From: Saccharopolyspora sp. NFXS83
GTDB lineage: Bacteria > Actinomycetota > Actinomycetes > Mycobacteriales > Pseudonocardiaceae
Assembly (NCBI RefSeq): GCF_026241095.1
Contig: NZ_JAPFGB010000028.1
Coordinates: 1 to 64,000, forward strand
Reading direction: 5' to 3'
Length of the DNA: 64,000 nt
This document shows, in pieces, positions 16,814 through 25,486 of the stretch. Every line of letters starts with the position of its first letter. Position 1 is the stretch's first letter. A model generated the notes under the pieces. The model made no database searches. It saw only the letters and a program-made list of their open reading frames with translations, and was not told the origin of the DNA. The translations under genes were made by a program, and so were the position numbers.

Positions 16814-16830
16814 AGGACCAGAGGAACGAC

Positions 16831-17358
16831 ATGGACATGCCCCGACGAGGGCCGCAGGACGCCGCACGCGGAGACTCCGATGCCCGCCACCGGCAGGCGC
16901 AGGCGCTGCGCGGGCCGCACCGAGCCCCCGGTTACGGGGCGGGACCGGATGCTGCCGCCGATCAGCCCGGCACGGTGCCGTTCCGCTCGTCGCGCCCACC
17001 TCGGCAGCAGCAGGTGGAGTGGTACCAAGAGCAGGACTCGGACGAACGGCCGACGGTCCGCCGCGCCGGCGCGGCGAGCGGTACTCGCGCCGGGACGTGG
17101 TTGCGCGGACTGACCGGTTCGCTCGCGCTCGGCCTGCTGGTGGTGACGGTCGGCCTGCTCGGCGTGCAGATCTGGTCCACCCGGCAAGGAGAGGCGGGGC
17201 CGGGCACGAGCATGATCGTCACGCATGCCGTCGGCGTCGTGCTGGCCCTGGTGCTGCAGGCCTTCGCGGACCGCAACCGGGATCGGCGCGGCGCGGCAGC
17301 CCTGCTCGGAGTCCTGATCGCCGTCTTCGGCACCCTGTGGTTCTGGTGGTGGCTCTGA
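16831..17358 (+). CDS. Membrane protein with three C-terminal helices
   Basis: A 175-residue protein of unknown function. The first 90 residues are polar and Arg/Pro/Gln-rich; the rest has three hydrophobic segments (LALGLLVVTVGLLGVQIW, a segment around IVTHAVGVVLALVL, and GVLIAVFGTLWFWWWL). I choose ATG 16831 behind GAGGA, though an in-frame GTG at 16810 overlaps the upstream stop as GTGA. It likely forms an operon with the RecB-like gene. It ends convergent with the propeller gene. Confidence 0.65.
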   Translation: MDMPRRGPQDAARGDSDARHRQAQALRGPHRAPGYGAGPDAAADQPGTVPFRSSRPPRQQQVEWYQEQDSDERPTVRRAGAASGTRAGTWLRGLTGSLALGLLVVTVGLLGVQIWSTRQGEAGPGTSMIVTHAVGVVLALVLQAFADRNRDRRGAAALLGVLIAVFGTLWFWWWL

Positions 17359-17408
17359 CGGGTCTTCTCGGGCCGACCCGCTGAGGGGACGAGGTCGAAC
17401 ACCGGGCC

Positions 17409-18893
17409 TCAGCCCAGCGCCACCAGCGTTCCGCCTCGTTGTTCGAGCAGGGTGGGGCCCGCGGAATCCATGCTGATCGGGCCGTCGTAGCCCTGCCGGT
17501 CCACCGGGATCACCCGTTGCCGCGCTCCGGTGAAGCGGTCCACGACGGCGATGCCCTCGGGGACGGGGAGCAGCAGTTCGCCGCCGAACAGCGTCCCGGG
17601 GCCCAGCGTGCCGGGCACGGTCCACAGCGGGGCGAAGGTGGCGGCGTCCAGCGCCACCGTGGTGGCGCCGTTGTGCCAGTACAGCAGGCCGCCGAAGGTG
17701 GCCCCGGCGATGTCGTCGATCTTGTCCTTGACCTGCTGGTACTGCTCGTCGTCGAGGACAGCCACCCGGAACGGCCGGTTCGGCCCGGCGGTGGCGAGCC
17801 CGTGCAGCACGCTCTGCTCGGTGATCGTCGAATCGAACCGGTGCAGCGAGGTGGCGATCGAGCGCGCGGCGCGCTGCTGCTCGGGTTCGGGGACGGGGCG
17901 CAGGTTGACCGTCCACACCCGGTCCGCGGCGACGGCCTCCACGCCGGACTCGGGGATCCCGGTCCCCTCGGCGGGCAGCGGGTACTCGGCCTCGATCCCG
18001 CCGGTGGTGTTCGCGTACACCACGATCGAGCCGCGATCTCGCAGGTAGACCACGGTCTGCTTGGTCGACACCGCCACCGCGGTCGCTTCGGAACCGCCGA
18101 GCACCGCGGTGGTGACCTCTTCCGGTTCCTCGTCGTCCTCGGGCTTGGTCTTGAGCACGCTGAGGCGCTTGGTCGGGTCAGAGGGGCAGTCCTCGATGAC
18201 CGCGACCCGTTCGCTGCCCACAGCCGTCGAGGTGTAGGTGCAGTCCGGTCGGCGCAGGTTGTTCCCGGCGTTCTTCAACGCGGGCATGATCCCGTACTGC
18301 TGGGTGCGCACCAGGTCGGAGCGCCAGCTCTCCAGCACCCGATCACCGGTCGCGGTCAGGTACTTGCCGTCGCTGAGCAACCGGGTGCCGAACTGGGTGT
18401 CGGAGTTGCGGGCCGGTCCGCGCACGCCGGTGCCGCCGCGCAACGAGCTGATCTCGCTGCAGTTCGCCGCCTTGCGGTACACCGCCACCGCGCGGTCCCA
18501 CTCACCGCCGACCGTGCACAGGGGAAGATCGCGGGAGTAGCGCCAGTGCTCGCGGCCGGTTCCCGGAGCCCGGCCCAGGACCGTTCCGCCGTCGCCGGTC
18601 ACCACGGTCGAGTCGGCGACCACCGGAACCGGTGTGGCCGGGCTGGGCGCACGCCACAGCTCCTGGACCGATGTGGGGGCTCCGGCAGGTGCGGACGCCA
18701 CGGGAGGTTGTTCGGAGGCGGGCTCGGACACCGTCGCGCGGGCGTCGCTGCGCCACCAGATGACGGCGGCGGCCGACACCACCGCCACCAGGATCAGGGC
18801 CACCGCGACGAAGTCGGACCGCGTCCGCCGTTCCGGCCGTACCACTGCACTCCTCCGTCGGCGTTCGTCGGACTGTCGGCGTTCGTCGGTCAC
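17409..18893 (-). CDS. Membrane-anchored PQQ-like beta-propeller protein (Rv3212-like)
   Basis: A 494-residue protein. An Arg-rich cytoplasmic N-terminus carries a DNA direct repeat, giving TDERRQSDERRR. One transmembrane helix follows (FVAVALILVAVVSAAAVIWW). A long extracytoplasmic part with repeated beta-strand blades (for example STVVTGDGGTVLGRAPGTGREHWRYS and TVALDAATFAPLW) resembles PQQ-type propellers. It lies downstream of rhlE on the same strand with a 149-nt gap, the same neighbour as in M. tuberculosis (Rv3211-Rv3212, from memory). Four or more cysteines in the outer domain may form disulphides. Function unknown. Confidence 0.7.
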   Translation of the reverse strand: MTDERRQSDERRRRSAVVRPERRTRSDFVAVALILVAVVSAAAVIWWRSDARATVSEPASEQPPVASAPAGAPTSVQELWRAPSPATPVPVVADSTVVTGDGGTVLGRAPGTGREHWRYSRDLPLCTVGGEWDRAVAVYRKAANCSEISSLRGGTGVRGPARNSDTQFGTRLLSDGKYLTATGDRVLESWRSDLVRTQQYGIMPALKNAGNNLRRPDCTYTSTAVGSERVAVIEDCPSDPTKRLSVLKTKPEDDEEPEEVTTAVLGGSEATAVAVSTKQTVVYLRDRGSIVVYANTTGGIEAEYPLPAEGTGIPESGVEAVAADRVWTVNLRPVPEPEQQRAARSIATSLHRFDSTITEQSVLHGLATAGPNRPFRVAVLDDEQYQQVKDKIDDIAGATFGGLLYWHNGATTVALDAATFAPLWTVPGTLGPGTLFGGELLLPVPEGIAVVDRFTGARQRVIPVDRQGYDGPISMDSAGPTLLEQRGGTLVALG

Positions 18894-19042
18894 TCGGCTG
18901 CTGATCGGTTCGGTGCGAGCCTCGGTGGACTCGTCCGCGCGCGCTGAGCGATCAGGCCCGGTGCCTCCCGGCCACCGAGCCTAGCCACCCGGCACGGCCA
19001 ACGGGCCGCCCGGTCGTCGGGCCGCCCGCCGCTCGTCCTACC

Positions 19043-20647
19043 TCAGTCGGCGGCCGACTCGCCGCCACCGGAGCCGGAACCGCCACCGCCGCCGCGACGC
19101 CTGCGCCGCCGCTTGCGGGGAGCCTCAGCCGAGTCCCCGGCGCCCTCGGCCTGCGGAGCCGATTCCGCGGGCTTCGCGCCGCTGTCCGCTCCCACACCGC
19201 CGCGGGTGCGCCTGCGCTGCCGCGTCCGGCCACCGGGACGGGTGTCGCCCGCGGGCTCGCCGGCGGGCTGCTCGCCGGCCCCGTTGCCGCGGGTGCGGCG
19301 GCGCGGCTTGCGGGACGAGGAGGAACGCTTCGCATCCTCGTCCACCTCCGCGCCCAGCCCGGCGCGAGTGCGCTTCGACAGCGGCAACCGGCCGGTCGCG
19401 TCCGCGGGGATGTTCAAGTCCTCATACAGGTGCTTGGAGGTGGAGTAGGTCTCCACCGGCTCCGGCTTGCCCAGGTCGAGGGTGTCGCTGATCATCTTCC
19501 AGCGGGTCTCCTCGTCCCAGTCGACGAGGGTGATCGCGACGCCCTCGCGCCCCGCGCGACCGGTGCGGCCGATGCGGTGCACGTAGGTCTTCTCGTCGTC
19601 CGGGCACTGCAGGTTCACCACATGCGTCACGCCGGAGACGTCGATGCCGCGCGCGGCGACGTCGGTCGCGACCAGGGTGTCGACCTTGCCGGAGCGGAAC
19701 GCGCGCAGCGCCTGCTCGCGGGCGCCCTGGCCGAGGTCTCCGTGCACCGACGCGGCGGCGAAACCGCGCTCGGCCAGCTCGTCGGAGAGCTTCTGCGCGG
19801 TCCGCTTGGTCCGCGTGAAGATCATCGTGAGGCCGCGGTCCTGCGCCTGCAGCGCCCGCGCCAGCAGCTCCGACTTGTCCATCGCGTGCGCGCGGTAGAC
19901 GAACTGCTTGGTGCGCTCGTGGATCGCGTTCGCGTCCGCTTCCTCCGCACGGATGTGCGTGGGCTGGTTCAGGAACGTGCGGGCCAGGGTGATGATCGGG
20001 CCCGGCATGGTCGCGGAGAACAGCATCGTCTGCCGCTGCTCGGGAACCATGTTCAAGATCCGCTCGATGTCCGGGAGGAAGCCCAGGTCGAGCATCTCGT
20101 CGGCTTCGTCCAGCACCAGCCCGCGGACCTTGCCGAGGATCAGGTGCTGCTGCTCGGCCAGGTCCAGCAACCGCCCGGGAGTGCCGATGACCAGGTCGAC
20201 GCCCTGCTTGAGCGCGTCGATCTGCTGCTCGTAGGGACGGCCGCCGTACACCGCGAGGGTGCGGATGCCCAGGTGCTTGCCCGCGTCGGTGAGGTCGCGC
20301 GCGACCTGCACGCACAGCTCGCGGGTCGGCACCACGACGAGCGCCTGCGGAGTGCCGTCGCCGGGCACCTGCAGCCGCTGCAGCAGGGGGACGCCGAATC
20401 CCAGCGTCTTCCCGGTGCCGGTGCGGGCCTGCCCGATCAGGTCCTCGCCGCGCAGCGCGAGCGGCAGCGTGAGCTCCTGGATCGCGAAGGTGTGCTCGAT
20501 GCCCGCCTCGCCCAGCGCGCGCACGATCTCCTCGTGCACGTCGAGCTCGGCGAAGGTCGGGGTGTTCGGGACGGTGCTCTCCGCGTGCAGCGGCGGCACT
20601 TCCTCCACTGCGGGGGCGCCGCTCTCGCTGTGTTCGATCGCGTGCAC
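19043..20647 (-). CDS. rhlE: DEAD-box RNA helicase RhlE
   Basis: A 534-residue helicase. Motif I ARTGTGKT is at residues 74-81; then come PTRELCVQ (Ia), TPGR (Ib), VLDEADEMLDLGF (II), SATMP (III), VATDVAARGIDV (V) and HRIGRTGRAGREG (VI). The last 120 residues are rich in Arg, Lys and Gly (KRRRRRRGGGGG), likely an RNA-binding tail. It unwinds short RNA duplexes, probably in ribosome assembly or cold adaptation. The GTG at 20647 has no clear ribosome binding site, so the first 30 residues are uncertain. Confidence 0.9.
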   Translation of the reverse strand: MHAIEHSESGAPAVEEVPPLHAESTVPNTPTFAELDVHEEIVRALGEAGIEHTFAIQELTLPLALRGEDLIGQARTGTGKTLGFGVPLLQRLQVPGDGTPQALVVVPTRELCVQVARDLTDAGKHLGIRTLAVYGGRPYEQQIDALKQGVDLVIGTPGRLLDLAEQQHLILGKVRGLVLDEADEMLDLGFLPDIERILNMVPEQRQTMLFSATMPGPIITLARTFLNQPTHIRAEEADANAIHERTKQFVYRAHAMDKSELLARALQAQDRGLTMIFTRTKRTAQKLSDELAERGFAAASVHGDLGQGAREQALRAFRSGKVDTLVATDVAARGIDVSGVTHVVNLQCPDDEKTYVHRIGRTGRAGREGVAITLVDWDEETRWKMISDTLDLGKPEPVETYSTSKHLYEDLNIPADATGRLPLSKRTRAGLGAEVDEDAKRSSSSRKPRRRTRGNGAGEQPAGEPAGDTRPGGRTRQRRRTRGGVGADSGAKPAESAPQAEGAGDSAEAPRKRRRRRRGGGGGSGSGGGESAAD

Positions 20648-21311
20648 GTCCTCGGTTCTGTCCGTTGTCGCGGGGGCCTCGGGGGCCCGCTCATTGCTGA
20701 GGGTCAGAGTGATCGCCTCTCTCAGTACCGGCGCGCTGCGGCCGATTCTCGGCCGATCTCGCGGTGACGCCCTCCGGCATGTTGGCCGCGGTCTGATCCG
20801 CGTCCGGCCGCGTTGTTCGCGTGCCGCATGCTCGTGGTCACCGATGCGATGGTCGCGCGCCCCTGTTCGATCAGCGGAAATCCGCTGCTGGTTCGGTCGG
20901 CATCGTGGCGAGGCTCACGCCGTCGCCCACGCCTCCGGCTTCGCCGGCCGGTAGCCGGGCACACAGGTGGCGCCCACGCCCGGGCCTCCCGCACGGACCC
21001 TGGGCGACCGGCCGCTCACGGGGTGGGACCGTGGCCCGCTTCGAGCCCTTCGGGTCCGCGCGGGGAGAGGGGTCCACTGCCGGTTGCCTGATGCCTCATG
21101 GCTTCTGCGTCCGCAAGGATACCTGGTCCACACCGGATCTAGGTCGGCAATGTGCGATGAGCTTCGCGGAACGGCCCGCACGACCAGCGCCGGGGGTGGG
21201 ACCGGCGGCGCCGGGGTGCCCGCACTCCGCGCGTGTCGGGCGGGCGCGTACCCGATGGCCGAGGTGTGCGGCAGGTCTCCGGTGGTCCCGCCCGCGCACT
21301 CGTGGACCCCT
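20648..21311. other. 664-nt intergenic region between divergent rhlE and ferritin-like gene
   Basis: I see no convincing gene here. Open frames in it are Arg/Pro-rich and inconsistent with coding. It should contain the rhlE promoter and 5' leader, but no clear -35/-10 pair or structured leader stands out. The long space is unusual beside the tight packing elsewhere and fits the long regulated leaders of DEAD-box genes. Confidence 0.4.
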
Positions 21312-21317
21312 TAGGCT
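21312..21317 (+). promoter_or_regulatory. -10 hexamer of leaderless ferritin-like gene
   Basis: TAGGCT ends 6 nt before ATG 21324; no Shine-Dalgarno. Confidence 0.5.
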
Positions 21318-21323
21318 GCCGGT

Positions 21324-22004
21324 ATGAGCGAGCTCGACCCCTCCGTCGCCGGATCCGCCGATTCCACCTACGCCGAGGGGGTCGTGGACCTGCTGGCCGC
21401 GCTCGCCTACGGCGAACTCTCCGCTTTCGACCGGCTCGCCGAGGACGCGCGCACCGCGCCCACCCTGTCCGGCCGGGCCGCGCTGGCCAGCATGGCCGCT
21501 GCCGAGATCGGCCACTACCGCCTGCTGGACGAAGCGCTCGCCGGCCGGGGGGTGGCCGTGGACGAGGTGATGGCGCCGTTCGCGGAGCCCTTCGACGCGT
21601 TCAACGCCTCCACCGCGCCGCACTCCTGGCTGGAGTCGCTGGTCAAGGCGTACGTGGGCGACGGCCTCGCGGCGGACTTCTACCGCGAGGTCGCCGAGTG
21701 GCTCGACGACTCGACCCGCGACCTGGTGCTCACCGTGCTCGCCGACACGGGGCATTCCGCGTTCGCCGAGCGGGAGGTGCAGGCGGCCTGCGTCGACGAC
21801 CGCTCGCTGCGCGACAAGCTGACGCTGTGGGGTCGGCGGCTGCTCGGCGAAGCGGTCACCCAGGCCCAGCGCGTCGTCGCGGAACGCGACGCCCTCTCCG
21901 AGCTGATCATCACCGGTTCGGGCGATCTCACCGGCATCGTCGCTCTCTTCCGACGCCTCCAGAACAACCACACGAAGCGGATGGCCCGCCTCGGCCTGGG
22001 CTGA
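21324..22004 (+). CDS. Ferritin-like-fold (MiaE_2-type) protein
   Basis: A 226-residue all-helical protein. Helix motifs include [29 protein letters not shown] (an ExxH iron-ligand pair) and [11 protein letters not shown], which together resemble the four-helix di-iron bundle of MiaE-like tRNA hydroxylases and ferritins. It matches the ferritin-like gene next to rhlE in mycobacteria (Rv3210c as I recall). Whether it binds iron or hydroxylates tRNA is not known. It is leaderless, and DUF3107 follows on the same strand. Confidence 0.75.
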   Translation: MSELDPSVAGSADSTYAEGVVDLLAALAYGELSAFDRLAEDARTAPTLSGRAALASMAAAEIGHYRLLDEALAGRGVAVDEVMAPFAEPFDAFNASTAPHSWLESLVKAYVGDGLAADFYREVAEWLDDSTRDLVLTVLADTGHSAFAEREVQAACVDDRSLRDKLTLWGRRLLGEAVTQAQRVVAERDALSELIITGSGDLTGIVALFRRLQNNHTKRMARLGLG

Positions 22005-22111
22005 TCGAGGGTTCGATCGCCGACGTGTTCGCCCACGGCGAAGGCGGGTTCGGCGAGGGCTGGGATAACCTCTCGGGCGTACGCATCGGTTGCGAATTAC
22101 GGAGGTCAAGC

Positions 22112-22339
22112 GTGGAGGTCAAGATCGGCGTCGTGGACAGCCCGCGTGAGCTCGTCGTGGCCAGCGGTCAGTCCTCGGCCGAGGTCGAGTCGCTGGTCGC
22201 CGACGCGCTGAAGACCACCGACGGGGTGCTGTCGCTGACCGACGAGAAGGGCCGGCGCTACCTGGTGCCCGCCGCCAAGGTGGCCTACGTCGAGATCGGT
22301 CCCTCGGAGTCCCCGCGGGTCGGCTTCGGCGTTCAGTGA
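22112..22339 (+). CDS. DUF3107 small protein (TB9.4/Rv3208A-like)
   Basis: A 75-residue protein starting at GTG 22112, 6 nt after GGAGG (22101-22105). It begins MEVKIGVVDSPRELVV, a typical DUF3107 start, and ends with YLVPAAKVAYVEIG and GFGV. In mycobacteria this is the TB9.4 antigen gene Rv3208A next to a TetR gene. A possible -10 TAACCT lies at 22066-22071. Function unknown; probably cytosolic. Confidence 0.85.
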   Translation: MEVKIGVVDSPRELVVASGQSSAEVESLVADALKTTDGVLSLTDEKGRRYLVPAAKVAYVEIGPSESPRVGFGVQ

Positions 22340-22347
22340 TCTACCGC

Positions 22348-22384
22348 GATGCCCCCGGCCGGAGACCTCTCCGCCGGGGGCATC
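22348..22384. terminator. Bidirectional terminator between DUF3107 and DUF4873 genes
   Basis: GATGCCCCCGGC (22348-22359) pairs perfectly with GCCGGGGGCATC (22373-22384), with CGGAG/CTCCG-type pairing in the loop. It sits between convergent genes. Confidence 0.8.
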
Positions 22385-22397
22385 GTCGTGTTCGCGA

Positions 22398-22718
22398 TCA
22401 GAACGGCGGGCGGCCGAGCCCGGTGATCCGGTAGCGCTGCCACGGATCGGGGTCGGCCAGCGTGCCCACCGCCTGGCCGCGCGGCGTGCGCAGCACCACG
22501 TCGGTCTTGCGTCCCCCGGCCAGCTCGGCGACGCCGTCGTGGGCGGAGATCCGGCCGTACCAGTGGAAGCGGCCGTCGATGGGCTGGAAGTACCCGCGCA
22601 GCAGCACGTCCACCGCGACTTCGCGGTCCTCGGTGAACAGCACGGCCTCGCCCTCGTACTCCTCCTCGGGGCCGTGTTCCTGATCGGCGGTGGCCGCCGA
22701 TTCGCGCACGTCGGACAT
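22398..22718 (-). CDS. DUF4873 domain protein
   Basis: A 106-residue protein starting at ATG 22718 behind GAGGAG. After an acidic N-terminus come EYEGEAVLFTEDREVAVDV, LRGYFQPIDGRFHWYGRI and the ending RYRITGLGRPPF, typical of DUF4873, a beta-rich domain often attached to or encoded beside actinobacterial monooxygenases. It lies 17 nt downstream of the TetR gene on the same strand, and a di-iron oxygenase is divergent, so it probably belongs to the same oxidation system. Biochemical role unknown. Confidence 0.8.
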   Translation of the reverse strand: MSDVRESAATADQEHGPEEEYEGEAVLFTEDREVAVDVLLRGYFQPIDGRFHWYGRISAHDGVAELAGGRKTDVVLRTPRGQAVGTLADPDPWQRYRITGLGRPPF

Positions 22719-22735
22719 GCTTCTCCTCTCCGCGG

Positions 22736-23503
22736 TCAGCTCTCGCCGACGCCGGTGCTCGGTTCGCCGTGCTGCTCGGTCATCAGCCGGAGGCCGGTGC
22801 TCAGCTCCAGCGGTTCGTCGGGGTCGACCACGATGCCGCCGGAACGCAGCACGCCGTCGATGGCGTGCCAGATGATCCGGCTCAGGTAGTCGGTGAGGTT
22901 GTCCTTGCTCATCGACTGCCGTTCCAGCCACCAGTCGCCGCTGGCCTGCACCATGCCGACCAGCCCGTGCGCCCACGGCTCGACGCCGCCGGAGTCCAGG
23001 CCCAGCGCGCGCAGGTATTCGCCGAGCAGCCGGGACAGCGAGTTCGCGATCTCCGTCTTCTCCGCGGTGACCGGGTCGTCGCGCACCGGCTTGTCGGTGA
23101 AGGTGCGCCGCACCACGAACCGGTACAGGTCGGGGTACTGCTCGAGGACGCCGAGGTAGGCGTCGAGCATCCGCCGGATGCGCTCGTTCGGGCTGCCGTC
23201 GGCGGCGATCTCGGGTGCCAGCCGCCGCATCAGCAGTTCGGTGCCCCATTCGCCGACGGCCACGTACAGGTCGCTCTTGTCGTGGAAGTGCCGGTAGAGC
23301 ACGGGTTTGCTGACTCCGGCCTCGGCGGCGATCTCGTCCATGCCGACGTCGGCGCCGTGCTCGCCGATGGCGCGGACGGTGGCTTCGACGAACTCGGTGC
23401 GGCGAGCCTGGCGGTGCTCGCGCCAGCGTTCCCGGCGGGCGTCGCCGCGTTCCGGTGGGGGCGCGGTGGGGACGACCTTGACAGGTCGAGTGCGGTGGCT
23501 CAC
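22736..23503 (-). CDS. TetR-family repressor of the AurF-like oxygenase cluster
   Basis: A 255-residue regulator with an N-terminal TetR helix-turn-helix (ATVRAIGEHGADVGMDEIAA then AGVSKPVLYRHFHDKSDLY) and a larger C-terminal ligand domain. I start it at GTG 23503, because TACCTT lies exactly 7 nt upstream (leaderless) and a longer reading would run through the operator region. Two perfect palindromes (23504-23518 and 23519-23535) cover its -10 and the space towards the divergent oxygenase gene, so it should repress itself and that gene. The ligand is unknown, perhaps a lipid. Confidence 0.87.
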   Translation of the reverse strand: MSHRTRPVKVVPTAPPPERGDARRERWREHRQARRTEFVEATVRAIGEHGADVGMDEIAAEAGVSKPVLYRHFHDKSDLYVAVGEWGTELLMRRLAPEIAADGSPNERIRRMLDAYLGVLEQYPDLYRFVVRRTFTDKPVRDDPVTAEKTEIANSLSRLLGEYLRALGLDSGGVEPWAHGLVGMVQASGDWWLERQSMSKDNLTDYLSRIIWHAIDGVLRSGGIVVDPDEPLELSTGLRLMTEQHGEPSTGVGES

Positions 23504-23518
23504 GCTACCCAAGGTAGC
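23504..23518. promoter_or_regulatory. Palindrome over the tetR -10 box
   Basis: GCTACC-CAA-GGTAGC is a perfect 6-3-6 inverted repeat. On the minus strand it contains the -10 TACCTT (23511-23516), 7 nt before the tetR start. Confidence 0.6.
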
Positions 23519-23535
23519 TGTTACTTGAAGTAACA
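23519..23535. promoter_or_regulatory. TetR operator, 17-bp perfect palindrome
   Basis: TGTTACTT-G-AAGTAACA is a perfect 8-1-8 inverted repeat in the divergent tetR / oxygenase promoter region, directly beside the first palindrome. This is the usual size and place of a TetR operator. Confidence 0.75.
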
Positions 23536-23585
23536 TGCAATACGCGGGCAGCGGAGCCGCGCGGAGGTCGAAGGGGAGCACCGTC

Positions 23586-24485
23586 ATGGTCAGGACCTTG
23601 CAGGTGAACGATCGGGAGAAGACAGCGGCCCGGCTGCTGAAGTCGTCCGCGAAGAACAGCTACGACCCCGACGTCGACATCGACTGGAACGCGCCGCTGC
23701 TCGACGACGCGCCCTACGTCCCGTTCCACCGCAGCAGCCTCTACGGCACCCACCTGTGGGACCGGCTGGACCACGCGCAGCGCGTCGAGCTGACCAAGCA
23801 CGAGTTCGCCAGCATCGCCTCGAACGGGCTCTGGTTCGAGGTCCTGCTGATGCAGATGCTGCTCAAGGAGTTCTACGACTCCGACCCGCGCTCCGAGCAC
23901 GCGCACTACGCGCTGACCGAGATCGCCGACGAGTGCAGGCACTCCACCATGTTCGGCAAGGCGGTGCGGCGCGTCGGAGCCCCCGCCTACGGCCCGGTGC
24001 CGCTGCTGCGCCAAGGCGGCCGGGTGCTGCCCGCGATCTTGAAGGGCCCGTCGGCGTACGCCTCGATCCTGGTCGCCGAGGAGATCCTGGACCGGTTCCA
24101 GCGCGACCAGATGAACGACGAGGCCGTGCAGCCGCTGGTGCGCATGGTCAACCGCATCCACGTGCTGGAAGAAGCGCGGCACGTCACCTTCGCCCGCGAA
24201 GAGGTCATCCGGCGGATGGAGAAGTGCAACGCCGCCGAACGCGCCTGGCACCAGTACTGGACGGCGCTGGTGTCGTACGCGATCTGCTTCAGCCTGATCA
24301 ACCCCAGGGTGTACAAGTCCGTCGGCCTGCGGCCGAGGGACGCGCACGCCGCCGCGTGGGCGAACCCGCACTTCCAGAACACCTTGCACTGGGGCGGCGA
24401 GAAGATCATGAGCTTCCTGGACGAGGAGGGCCTCGTCGGCAAGCCCGGCATGAGCTTCTGGCGCAAGTCCTTCCTGATCCGCTGA
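23586..24485 (+). CDS. AurF-like di-iron oxygenase
   Basis: A 299-residue protein of the AurF/CmlI (p-aminobenzoate N-oxygenase) type. It has a helical bundle with likely di-iron ligands in KHEFASIASNG, TEIADECRHSTMFGKA (ExxxH), VAEEILDRFQRD and HVLEEARHVTFAREE (ExxxH). AurF oxidises arylamines; actinobacteria carry many paralogues of unknown substrate. The ATG at 23586 follows GGGGAG. It is divergent from the TetR gene across two operators and is followed 31 nt later by an alpha/beta hydrolase. The substrate may be lipid-like or aromatic. Confidence 0.85.
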   Translation: MVRTLQVNDREKTAARLLKSSAKNSYDPDVDIDWNAPLLDDAPYVPFHRSSLYGTHLWDRLDHAQRVELTKHEFASIASNGLWFEVLLMQMLLKEFYDSDPRSEHAHYALTEIADECRHSTMFGKAVRRVGAPAYGPVPLLRQGGRVLPAILKGPSAYASILVAEEILDRFQRDQMNDEAVQPLVRMVNRIHVLEEARHVTFAREEVIRRMEKCNAAERAWHQYWTALVSYAICFSLINPRVYKSVGLRPRDAHAAAWANPHFQNTLHWGGEKIMSFLDEEGLVGKPGMSFWRKSFLIR

Positions 24486-24516
24486 CCACGACTCCAGAAC
24501 AGGAACCCGCACCGCG

Positions 24517-25416
24517 ATGACGACCACTCTGGACACCGACACCCTCACCACCGGCGACGGCGTGCGGCTGCGCGTGTGGGAGCACGGCCCGGCCGACGCG
24601 CCCACCACGCTGCTGCTGGTGCACGGCTGGACGCTCACCACCCACACCTGGGACCGGGTCATCGACTCCGTGCTCAGCGGGTCGAGCGTGCGCGTCGTGC
24701 GCTTCGACCTGCGCGGGCACGGGGAATCGGAGGCCGCGCCCGCCGGGTCGGCCACCATCGAGCGCTGCGCCGACGACGTCGCCGAACTCATCGCGCAGCG
24801 GGTGCCCACCGGGCCGATCGTGCTCGCCGGGCACTCCATGGGCGGCATGACGATCATGGCGTTGGCCGAGCGGCACCCGGAGCTGTTCGCCGCGCGGATC
24901 GCCGGGGCGGCGCTCGTCGCGACCTCCAGCGGCGACCTGGTGGCGCCGACGCTGGGGCTGCCCGCGCCGATCGCCTCCGTCGCGCACCGCGCCGAACTCG
25001 GCGTGCGCGGCGTGCTCGCCAACTCCTCCGGCAAGCGGCTGAGCAAGAACTCGCGTCCGCTGCGACCGGGGATGCGGTGGCTGCTGTTCGGCGCGGGTGC
25101 CGAGCGCCGGGACATCGCCGACAGCGCGGACTGGGTCGCGGCCTGCAACCCGTCGAACCTGGCCGGCTTCCGCAAATCGCTGGCCGAGCACGATCGCGCG
25201 CACGCGCTCGCCGCGCTGCGGTCGATCCCGGTGGTGGTGCTCGCGGGCTCGGCGGACCGGCTGTGCCCGCTGCCGCACTCGCGGCGCATCGCCGACGCGC
25301 TGCCGGACGCGCAGCTGCTGGTGTACTCGGGCGCCGGGCACATGCTGCCGATGGAGCGCACCGACGAGGTCGCGGACCGGATCACCCAACTGGTCCGCGT
25401 CGCCGACCGGAGCTGA
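24517..25416 (+). CDS. Alpha/beta hydrolase
   Basis: A 299-residue hydrolase with HGW oxyanion segment (LLLVHGWTLTTHTWD), FDLRGHGES, nucleophile motif GHSMGG, and the acid (GSADRLCPLP) and histidine (SGAGHMLPMER) of the triad. It directly follows the AurF-like gene and is probably co-transcribed. An esterase or lactonase acting with the oxygenase is plausible but not shown. A perfect hairpin terminator follows. Confidence 0.87.
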   Translation: MTTTLDTDTLTTGDGVRLRVWEHGPADAPTTLLLVHGWTLTTHTWDRVIDSVLSGSSVRVVRFDLRGHGESEAAPAGSATIERCADDVAELIAQRVPTGPIVLAGHSMGGMTIMALAERHPELFAARIAGAALVATSSGDLVAPTLGLPAPIASVAHRAELGVRGVLANSSGKRLSKNSRPLRPGMRWLLFGAGAERRDIADSADWVAACNPSNLAGFRKSLAEHDRAHALAALRSIPVVVLAGSADRLCPLPHSRRIADALPDAQLLVYSGAGHMLPMERTDEVADRITQLVRVADRS

Positions 25417-25431
25417 GCTCCCGCGAGCAGA

Positions 25432-25463
25432 GGGCCGAGCCGCGATCGTGCGCGGCTCGGCCC
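25432..25463. terminator. Bidirectional terminator
   Basis: GGGCCGAGCCGCG and CGCGGCTCGGCCC pair perfectly (13 bp) around ATCGTG, followed by TTCTCGT, between the convergent hydrolase and TetR genes. Confidence 0.85.
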
Positions 25464-25486
25464 TTCTCGTCACTCGGGACGGGTGA

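Noticed and set aside
20694-21300. Extra genes between rhlE and the ferritin-like gene
   Set aside because: Candidate frames on both strands lack start signals and have random, Arg/Pro-rich composition.
23505-25385. 626-codon minus-strand open frame opposite the oxygenase and hydrolase genes
   Set aside because: Both plus-strand genes have clear catalytic motifs, and the antisense product is low-complexity.
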